Of a stretch of DNA of 40,401 nucleotides, positions 7,688 to 14,889 are shown piece after piece; the stretch's first letter is position 1, and each line of letters starts with the position of its first letter. A program made the translations under genes and the position numbers. Source of the DNA: Akkermansiaceae bacterium (GTDB taxonomy: Bacteria; Verrucomicrobiota; Verrucomicrobiia; Verrucomicrobiales; Akkermansiaceae); assembly GCA_903827375.1 (NCBI GenBank), contig CAIKHZ010000274.1, positions 1 to 40,401 of the forward strand. Reading direction: 5' to 3'. The notes beneath the pieces are model-generated. The model saw only the letters and a program-made list of their open reading frames with translations. It ran no database searches and had not been told where the DNA came from.

Positions 7688-8698
7688 ATGCCGCGAAAAA
7701 TCGATTGCCACGTCCATCTCCTCGGCGATGGCAGCACCGGCAGCGGCTGCTGGCTGCGCCTCAAATCCGTCGTTCACCGCATGATGGCACAGTGGCTCGT
7801 GCGGGCCGCCGGCATGCCCGCCTCCGCCCTGCGCGACGGGCTCGACGCCGCAGTGGTAACCCGCCTCGTCGGGTTGGTGCGCGAGTCGTCACTGGATGCG
7901 GCGGTATTGTTAGCGCAGGACATTCCTCATCGCGATGACGGCACTCCGATGCCGGATAAGGGCGCATTTTTTGTCCCTAACAGCTATCTGCTGGATGTGT
8001 GTGCCCGCCACCCCGGGTTGTTCATCCCGGCGGTGTCGATCCATCCGGCCCGCCACGATGCCTTGGAAGAACTTGAGCGCTGCCTGCAGGCCGGGGCGCG
8101 GGTGCTCAAGTTATTACCTAACTGCCTCAACGTGGATTATGCTGACCCTCGCCACCGACGGTTTTGGGAAATGATGGCTGCTGCCAACATGATCCTGCTG
8201 TCCCATACCGGCGGAGAACTGTCGCTGCCGGTGGTCTGCCATCGCTACGCCGACCCGCGTCTGCTTCGCTACCCGTTAGAAGCCGGTGTGACGGTCATCG
8301 CCGCCCACTGTGCCGGGCGCTCCGGGCTCTGGGATGCCGATTACACTGCGGTCCTGCTAGACATGTTCAAACATTGGCCGCATCTCTTCGGCGATAACTC
8401 GGCGTTATGCAGCCCACTGCGATGCCGAACGCTGCCTCACCTGCTGGCAGAACCGATTAGAAGCCGGATCATCCACGGCAGTGATTTTCCCATTGCTGTG
8501 AGTGGCTTTGGTCCATGGCGCATGGGCCTCATCGACCGCGCCACTTGGCGCAAGTCCAGCCACCAGCCTAACGGATTGGAGCGCGATGTGTTCCTCAAGC
8601 ACGCCATCGGGTTTGACGAATCCAACCTCACGCGCTTGGATGGATTGTTAGATAAGGGTTTGGTACCCTCAAAAGCTCCAGACCTCGGGTGGCAATGA
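7688..8698 (+). CDS. Metal-dependent amidohydrolase (amidohydrolase 2 / ACMSD-like)
   Basis: This 336-residue TIM-barrel-type hydrolase begins with the metal-binding strand IDCHVH (His8, His10). It continues with LLSHTGGE, AAHCAG and HGSDFPI, which supply the further histidines and the catalytic aspartate expected in the PF04909 group (uracil hydrolase or decarboxylase relatives such as ACMSD). The substrate cannot be read from sequence. It has no signal peptide, so it is cytoplasmic. It follows the DUF2339-like gene by 24 bases and faces the phosphopantetheinyl transferase gene convergently 114 bases away. A role with the polymer-synthesis genes beyond is possible but unsupported. Confidence 0.8.
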   Translation: MPRKIDCHVHLLGDGSTGSGCWLRLKSVVHRMMAQWLVRAAGMPASALRDGLDAAVVTRLVGLVRESSLDAAVLLAQDIPHRDDGTPMPDKGAFFVPNSYLLDVCARHPGLFIPAVSIHPARHDALEELERCLQAGARVLKLLPNCLNVDYADPRHRRFWEMMAAANMILLSHTGGELSLPVVCHRYADPRLLRYPLEAGVTVIAAHCAGRSGLWDADYTAVLLDMFKHWPHLFGDNSALCSPLRCRTLPHLLAEPIRSRIIHGSDFPIAVSGFGPWRMGLIDRATWRKSSHQPNGLERDVFLKHAIGFDESNLTRLDGLLDKGLVPSKAPDLGWQ

Positions 8699-8812
8699 GG
8701 CAAGCTCATGTATGAATCGATCACCAATGGTCCCTTTGGGTCCCGCTGAGATTCTTCAGCTTGGTATCGCCTCCTGAAAAGCAAGGTCGATGTTAGGTAT
8801 TCTGAATCATCA

Positions 8813-9463
8813 TCACCCGCCCAAAGATTCTGGATGATTTTCATGAGAATCCTGCATGCTTGGGGACCGCCAAGCCACGGTTAGGGCAATCCTTTCGGGC
8901 AGGATGAGAGTGCGGCTTTTGCAGTTGGCTATCGCAGCTGCATCGCGGCGATGATATTCCACCAAATCGGTTTTGGTGCACTTCAGCCGCGCCTCCATGT
9001 CCGTCCAGGCCAGTGCAAACGCTTGGGCCGGATCCCTGGAACTCCGAATCTCCGCCTGGGTTGCAGGGCCAAGGAAATCGCCTGCCACTGCGTCGAGTTC
9101 GGCGAGAGGGTGGATGAACATCGCGTCCACACCGATCCAGCCGCCCTGCAGCAAGCCGATCCACGCGACCTCCCCGGAGTAGGTTAAACTTAAATCTAGC
9201 AATTCACCACCTAACAAATCCGTCCATTGCGGGCCTCGCTGAGTTTCCAGCAATGGGGGGCATTTCTGGCCACCATCACTCCAACTTTCAAGAACCTCCC
9301 GCAGAACCTCCCGCAACCGAATCCGGGCCGCAGGTCGGTGAGCCGGCACGTCCACACGAATCAACGTCGGTTCGCAGGCGGCCGCCCGGTCCGGCCGCTG
9401 TGGCCAGTGATAGATGTCCTGCGCTTGCAATGTCATGGCCGTTGGCTGGAAACGCCGACCCAC
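8813..9463 (-). CDS. 4'-phosphopantetheinyl transferase (Sfp-like)
   Basis: The enzyme would move phosphopantetheine from coenzyme A onto carrier-protein serines. In 216 residues it has the two family signatures: WIGVD with Asp113, and WTDMEARLK with Trp153, Glu157 and Lys161. Two usual residues differ. The acid two places after the GVD aspartate is Met115, and the first lysine of WxxKE is Met156. The nearest carrier domain encoded is Ser550 of the synthetase at 10896-14771, so I infer that as its substrate. ATG 9436 (residue 10) is an alternative start. The gene is divergent from the aminotransferase, with 107 bases between them for both promoters. Confidence 0.8.
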   Translation of the reverse strand: MGRRFQPTAMTLQAQDIYHWPQRPDRAAACEPTLIRVDVPAHRPAARIRLREVLREVLESWSDGGQKCPPLLETQRGPQWTDLLGGELLDLSLTYSGEVAWIGLLQGGWIGVDAMFIHPLAELDAVAGDFLGPATQAEIRSSRDPAQAFALAWTDMEARLKCTKTDLVEYHRRDAAAIANCKSRTLILPERIALTVAWRSPSMQDSHENHPESLGG

Positions 9464-9570
9464 TGATGGAGCTCAAGCGCCACCTCGTAAAGCTTGAATG
9501 ATTTCGGGAAACAACTTTTAGCCGTTCGCTGGGTTGCATCCGCGATCTTTTGGTTAACATCTAACAACAA

Positions 9571-10824
9571 ATGGAAACTTTCACGCGCTTAGAGTCAAAC
9601 GTCCGGCTTTATTGTCGGAAATACCCCAAGGTATTCACCCAAGCACGCGGTGCCACCCAACTGGACGAGGATGGCAATAGCTACGTGGATTTCCTGAGCG
9701 GGGCCGGGGCGTTGAATTACGGGCACAACGAGCCGCGGATGCGGGATGCGATGATCGACTATTTATTAGGCGACGGGGTCATCCTTTCGCTGGACATGCA
9801 CTCAGCCGCCAAGCGCAGCTTCATCGAGACATTCGAGCGCCTGATTCTAACGCCTCGGAAGTTGGACTACAAAATGCAATTTGTGGGTCCCACCGGGACC
9901 AACGCGGTGGAGGCAGCCATGAAGTTGGCGCGCAAGGTGACTGGACGGCGGATGATAGCGGCGTTCACCCATGGATTTCACGGGATGACGCTTGGCTCGT
10001 TGGCGGCAACCGGCAGGGGATCGAGTCGCCGCGGCGCATACACCTCGTTGTCGGATGTCATCCGCTTGCCGTATGATGGCTACTTCGGTCCTGGGCTAAA
10101 CACGATGGAATTGATCCGCAAGTACCTCACCGATCCTAGCAGCGGGTTCGAGGTGCCGGCGGCATTTTTGCTGGAGAGCGTCCAAGGTGAGGGCGGATTG
10201 AACGTGGCATCATCGCGGTGGTTTGAGGAATTGGTGGAATTTGCCCGTGAGATCGGCTCGTTAGTCATTCTTGATGAAATTCAAGCTGGTTGCGGCCGCT
10301 GCGGGACGTTTTTCAGTTTTGAGACGATGGGAGCCGTGCCGGATATGGTGTGTCTATCCAAATCCTTGAGCGGCAGCGGCCTGCCCATGGCAATGGTGCT
10401 GATGAGGCCAGACCTCGACCTGTGGGAACCCGGCGAACACACCGGAACATTTCGCGGCAACAACCTCGCCTTCGTCTCAGCCACCACAGCACTCGAATGC
10501 TTCTGGACGGGCGACGCGCTCCAGAGGCAAATCGCCGCCAAATCCGAACAAATCCGCAAGCGCCTGGAGGCAATTTCCGCCAGGATTCCGGGCTCGCGGG
10601 TCAAGGGGCGGGGCCTGTTTTTGGGGATCGACATGGGGCGGCCCGAGAGTGCGGCCGCAGTGCTGGCGGAGGCATTTGCCCGTGGTCTGATCATCGAGGT
10701 CTGCGGCCCTCACGACGAAGTCTTGAAACTCATGCCTCCTCTAACTATCAGTGAGCCGGAGTTGGCCGCCGGCTTGTCTATCCTGGAGGAGTCCATCACC
10801 GCGCTCGGGCTGGTGCAGACCTAA
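9571..10824 (+). CDS. Class III aminotransferase, diaminobutyrate--2-oxoglutarate type (EctB-like)
   Basis: This PLP enzyme would make L-2,4-diaminobutyrate from aspartate semialdehyde with glutamate as amino donor. In 417 residues it shows GPTGTNAVEAAMKLAR (phosphate-binding region), HGFHGMT, the cofactor-ring aspartate in VILDEIQAG, and the Schiff-base lysine Lys264 in LSKSLSGSGLPM. The residue pattern matches EctB and siderophore DABA aminotransferases better than ornithine aminotransferases. No ectoine genes (ectA, ectC) and no diaminobutyrate decarboxylase are encoded nearby. The next gene, 71 bases downstream on the same strand, is an amino-acid-polymerising synthetase, so diaminobutyrate is probably its monomer. 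Confidence 0.85.
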   Translation: METFTRLESNVRLYCRKYPKVFTQARGATQLDEDGNSYVDFLSGAGALNYGHNEPRMRDAMIDYLLGDGVILSLDMHSAAKRSFIETFERLILTPRKLDYKMQFVGPTGTNAVEAAMKLARKVTGRRMIAAFTHGFHGMTLGSLAATGRGSSRRGAYTSLSDVIRLPYDGYFGPGLNTMELIRKYLTDPSSGFEVPAAFLLESVQGEGGLNVASSRWFEELVEFAREIGSLVILDEIQAGCGRCGTFFSFETMGAVPDMVCLSKSLSGSGLPMAMVLMRPDLDLWEPGEHTGTFRGNNLAFVSATTALECFWTGDALQRQIAAKSEQIRKRLEAISARIPGSRVKGRGLFLGIDMGRPESAAAVLAEAFARGLIIEVCGPHDEVLKLMPPLTISEPELAAGLSILEESITALGLVQT

Positions 10825-10895
10825 CTGCCAGGCCGGCAGCACGCCCCCAGTCTGCCGAGCTACGGACCGGCGATCAGCAACCTCATTTTCTATCC

Positions 10896-13800
10896 ATGAC
10901 GAGTGCCCCCAACGCCAGCACGGCAGCCAACCCGCCGCCCGCCAGCCTGCATGCCTATTTCGAACGCAGTGCCCAACAATTTCCCGATCACATCGCACTG
11001 GAGGTGGCCGGCCGGCGCTGGTCGTACCGCGAACTGGATCGTGCCGCCAACGGCATCGCTTCGGTCTTGCGCCAGGTGGGGCTCGGGCCGGGCCACCGGA
11101 TCGGCTTGGCCTTGCCCCGCGGCGGCTGGCTTCTTCTGGCAATGTTGGCCATTCAAAAATCCGGTGCCAGTTATGTGCCCATCGAACCGCTGCTGCCGGC
11201 GGCCCGGCGGCGCTGGCTCGCCGAAGATGCCACCCTCGACCTGATCATTGGCGAGCGCCCCGACGAGTGGATAGGCCCTTGCTGGGGGCTGGACGAACTG
11301 GCCGCAGCCCCGGCCGCCAGCGCGGAGAAACCACCGCCATCGCCAATCGACCCGGAGCAAGAATGCTACGTCCTCTACACGTCCGGTAGCAGTGGCCGAC
11401 CCAAAGGCGTGGCCATCTCACAGGGGAACATTTGTGCGTTTCTCGAGGCCGCACTGCCGGTCTATCACGTCGGGGCCAACGACCGCGTCTATCAAGGTGT
11501 GAGCCTCAGCTTTGATTTTGCGATCGAGGAAATTTGGCCGGCGTGGGCAGCCGGAGCCACTTTGATAGCCAGTGAGCGGACGCCCCAGCCTGTGGGTGAA
11601 GAGCTTGACGAATTGCTGCGAGCCGAGCGCATCACGGTGCTGTGTGCGGTGCCTACGGTGCTGGCGACATTGGGCAAGCCGTGGCCTGAATTGCGGCAAT
11701 TGGTGGTGAGTGGCGAGGCCTGTCCCGCCGAGCTGGCCAACCGTTGGGCACAGCCGGGCATCCGTATGCTCAATGCCTATGGCCCGACCGAGATCACCGT
11801 CAGCGCGACTATCGGCGAGCTTCACCGCAACCAACCCGTCACCCTCGGCCACGCCCTGCCACACCTGCGCTTGTCGGTGCGCGACGCCGACATGAACCTG
11901 TTGCCCGACGGAGCGACGGGCGAGTTATGCATCGCCGGCAGCGGGGTGGCCCGCGGCTACCTCAACCGCCCGGAGCAAACTGAGAAGAGCTTTGTTAGTG
12001 ATCCCGACGGCCCGGGTTTGTTGTACCGCAGCGGCGATCTGGTTTGCCGCCTGCCCGACGGCCGCTTCCTCTACTTCGGGCGGGCCGACGACCAAATCAA
12101 ACTGCGCGGCCAACGCATCGAGCCGGGCGAAATCGAATCGGTCCTGCTATCCGACCCCGCCATCGAGCGGGCGGCGGTGCTCGTCTGGTGCCCCGAGGGA
12201 CAATCCGGGGAATTGGCGGCCTACGTCGCGCTTCGCTCCGGCTATCTCGACGGCCCGGAATGGCGCGAGAGACTCGCGCTCAAACTCGCGCAAAATTTGT
12301 CCTCGGCGATGCTGCCTTCGTTGTTAGATGTGCTAGCGGTGTGGCCGGAGTTGACCAACGGCAAGACCGACCGGCGAAGCCTGCCGCCATCTAGCGGAAA
12401 GCGCCTGCGGGTCGTCGCGCCCCTTGCCCGGGACGAACCGCTGGACGCTCTCGGCGAATCCATTCGAGGCGTCTGGGCAAGGGTTCTCGGCCTCGATGCA
12501 GTGCCCAGTGGCAGTCATTTTTTCAATGATTTGGGTGGTCACTCGCTGAGTGCTGCCAGAGTCGTATCCACCGTCCGCTCGGAATTCGGTGTCAGTCATC
12601 TGGCAGTTAGCGACCTCTACCGGCAGCCAATCCTCAGCGAATTCGCCGCCTTTTGCAGCCCCCGCCCTGCCCTGGCTCCCGAGCCACCGTACGCCCCTGA
12701 AGCAGCTCCCTATCGCAATCGCTGGCTCTGCGGCATCGGCCAACTGGGCGTGCTGATGGCGGTGACGATGGTATTCATTTTACCGGCTTTAGCACTTATT
12801 AGCTTCAGCCAGGCGCTATCGCCTCTGGTCATGTTTTGCCTCTGGGGTGCGGTGCTGCCGCTGTGGACCATGGCGCAAGGATTGTTGCTGCCCTATCTGG
12901 CAGTTTTGCTGCTAGGCCCGCTGAAACCCGGCCGCTATCCATTGTGGGGCTGGGTGTACTTCAAGTTCTGGCTGAAACGCAAATTCATGCAAACCTCGCC
13001 GGCCGGCCTGCTCTTCGCCGGGCACCGCTGGTGGCCCGCCTATCTCCGCGCCCTCGGTGCCACCATCGGCGAACACGGCGTGATCGCCAGTCATTACCTG
13101 GCAGTTCCTGAATTGCTAGATATCGGCCCGCGCGTTCACATCGACGCCAACGCCGGCCTTATCCCTTATCGCATCGAGCGCGGCTGGCTCATCTTGGCCG
13201 AAGTCACCATCGGGCCAGACGCCTGCATCGGCTGTGGAGCCGTGCTGCAAGCTGGGGCGGTCCTGCCTGCCGCTGCCGTGCTCGCCCCGCTCTCGGCCCT
13301 GTTTGCGGGAGACGTCACAAAAGCCGCCTGGGTGCATGTCGGCAATCCCGCCAGCCCCGAGCGGGAAGCGCCACTACCTGCGGCGGGACGCCACCCGTCG
13401 GCGAGCGCGTGGGGGCTGTTCTGCTTGATGCTGCTTCCTTCCGCTGCGATGTGGCCGCTCTCGCTGTTCTGGCTGGTGGAGGGCGGGCTGGCTCTATCTA
13501 ACCTGTGGCTGGCACCCATCATGGCGCTCGGCTCCGTAGTCACCCTCTCATGGTTCGTTGCGCTCACCGTGCGCCTCGCCCTGCGCCGCCCGATGGCTCT
13601 GGTCATCCCGTTAGATGGGCCGGATTACGGTCGCAAGTGGCTCGCTGACCGGGCCATTGAGTTGCATCAAACGCTGGTTTATCCGCTTTACGACACGATA
13701 TTCACGGCACCATGGCTGCGCCTGCTAGGTATGCGGGTGGGGCGCAATTCGGAAATCTCGACGCTCAGTCACTTCGATCCCACGCAACTGAGTTTGGGAG

Positions 13801-14771
13801 ACGAGTGCTTCGTGGCCGACCTCGCGGCGGTGGGCGTTGCCAGCCATGCCTGCGGTGAAATGCGCATGGCCCCCACCGTTGTCGGCAACCGCTCATTTGT
13901 CGGCAACGGAGCGGTTTTGCCATCCGGGTCCACTCTTCACGACGGCGTGTTGCTCGGCGTCTATTCGTGCCCGCCGACCCCCGAGGTGACCCGCGATTGC
14001 CTCGGAGTGCCGGCATTTGATCTGCCCGGCCGCGAGACCCTTGAGGCCGCTGATGCTCTCACATTTCATCCGGCATGGTGGCGCTTGGTCGGCCGCAGCG
14101 CCTGCGATGTCTTGCGCATCTTGGGTCCACCCACCGTGCTAACCATCTCCTATGTCGTCTGGTTCCATGCCGCCATCTCGTGGCAGGGCTGCTGGCTCAC
14201 CGGTGGTCTTTATCTAACATGCATATATCTCCTCCTGCAACTCGCGCTGGTTCTCTTTTGCATGCTTTCCAAATGGCTCGTCATCGGCCGCTACCGGCCT
14301 CGCGTGGCGGCAGTGTGGACCCACTTTGTTTGGCGCACCCAATGGATCACCGGCTGGTACGAAGCCATTGCCGTGCCCGCACTCGTCGATTGGCTCACCG
14401 GCACCCCGTGGTGGTCAATTTGCATGCGCGGCTTCGGATGTCACATCGGCCGCCAAGTATTTTCGGACACGAGCTTCATCACCGAGTTCGACTTGGTGCA
14501 CCTCGACGACCATTGTGAGGTGGGGGAAGTCGCCGTCTTGCAAACCCACTTATTCGAAGACCGCATCATGAAATGCGGCATCGTCCACCTTGAAGAAGGG
14601 GCCAGTGTCGGCCCTCGCAGCGTGATCCTCTACGGCGGGGCGCTCGGCCGTGGCAGTTTTCTAGCTGCATTATCGTTAGCGATGAAAGGCGAGCGATTAC
14701 CCGCTGCTGGCCACTTCCGCGGGGTGCCTGCCGCACCTGCCGGACCTGCCAACGATTCGCAGAACTCATGA
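10896..14771 (+). CDS. Membrane-bound single-module peptide synthetase, Pls (poly-lysine synthetase) family
   Basis: The product has 1291 residues, close to the roughly 1300 of epsilon-poly-lysine synthetase. An adenylation domain (about 15-500) carries YVLYTSGSSGRPKG at 158-171, NAYGPTE, YRSGDL and the C-terminal lysine motif NGKTDRR. A carrier domain has DLGGHSL with Ser550. Three hydrophobic blocks (about 607-678, 837-897, 1072-1130) alternate with three left-handed-helix-like domains (about 707-812, 941-1030, 1176-1262) containing hexapeptide-type repeats. There is no condensation or thioesterase domain. In Pls the tandem C-terminal domains join free monomers by amide bonds. With a diaminobutyrate aminotransferase upstream, I infer a poly-diaminobutyrate-like product. 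Aminoacylation of another acceptor is the alternative. Confidence 0.85.
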   Translation: MTSAPNASTAANPPPASLHAYFERSAQQFPDHIALEVAGRRWSYRELDRAANGIASVLRQVGLGPGHRIGLALPRGGWLLLAMLAIQKSGASYVPIEPLLPAARRRWLAEDATLDLIIGERPDEWIGPCWGLDELAAAPAASAEKPPPSPIDPEQECYVLYTSGSSGRPKGVAISQGNICAFLEAALPVYHVGANDRVYQGVSLSFDFAIEEIWPAWAAGATLIASERTPQPVGEELDELLRAERITVLCAVPTVLATLGKPWPELRQLVVSGEACPAELANRWAQPGIRMLNAYGPTEITVSATIGELHRNQPVTLGHALPHLRLSVRDADMNLLPDGATGELCIAGSGVARGYLNRPEQTEKSFVSDPDGPGLLYRSGDLVCRLPDGRFLYFGRADDQIKLRGQRIEPGEIESVLLSDPAIERAAVLVWCPEGQSGELAAYVALRSGYLDGPEWRERLALKLAQNLSSAMLPSLLDVLAVWPELTNGKTDRRSLPPSSGKRLRVVAPLARDEPLDALGESIRGVWARVLGLDAVPSGSHFFNDLGGHSLSAARVVSTVRSEFGVSHLAVSDLYRQPILSEFAAFCSPRPALAPEPPYAPEAAPYRNRWLCGIGQLGVLMAVTMVFILPALALISFSQALSPLVMFCLWGAVLPLWTMAQGLLLPYLAVLLLGPLKPGRYPLWGWVYFKFWLKRKFMQTSPAGLLFAGHRWWPAYLRALGATIGEHGVIASHYLAVPELLDIGPRVHIDANAGLIPYRIERGWLILAEVTIGPDACIGCGAVLQAGAVLPAAAVLAPLSALFAGDVTKAAWVHVGNPASPEREAPLPAAGRHPSASAWGLFCLMLLPSAAMWPLSLFWLVEGGLALSNLWLAPIMALGSVVTLSWFVALTVRLALRRPMALVIPLDGPDYGRKWLADRAIELHQTLVYPLYDTIFTAPWLRLLGMRVGRNSEISTLSHFDPTQLSLGDECFVADLAAVGVASHACGEMRMAPTVVGNRSFVGNGAVLPSGSTLHDGVLLGVYSCPPTPEVTRDCLGVPAFDLPGRETLEAADALTFHPAWWRLVGRSACDVLRILGPPTVLTISYVVWFHAAISWQGCWLTGGLYLTCIYLLLQLALVLFCMLSKWLVIGRYRPRVAAVWTHFVWRTQWITGWYEAIAVPALVDWLTGTPWWSICMRGFGCHIGRQVFSDTSFITEFDLVHLDDHCEVGEVAVLQTHLFEDRIMKCGIVHLEEGASVGPRSVILYGGALGRGSFLAALSLAMKGERLPAAGHFRGVPAAPAGPANDSQNS

Positions 14772-14798
14772 AACCTCCCGAGGAACATGTCCCGGGAA

Positions 14799-14818
14799 CG
14801 CCGAGCCCCAGCTCGGCG
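14799..14818. repeat. Perfect 8-bp hairpin after the synthetase gene
   Basis: CGCCGAGC and GCTCGGCG flank a CCCA loop. No T-tract follows on either strand, so it is not a standard intrinsic terminator. It may be a REP-like intergenic element or protect the 3' end of the synthetase mRNA. Confidence 0.5.
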
Positions 14819-14889
14819 AGAACTCGCGTTACAGGCCAAGGTCCCTATTTGGGTTTGCCGGGCACGCACTAGCAGGGCATGCTCCGGGC

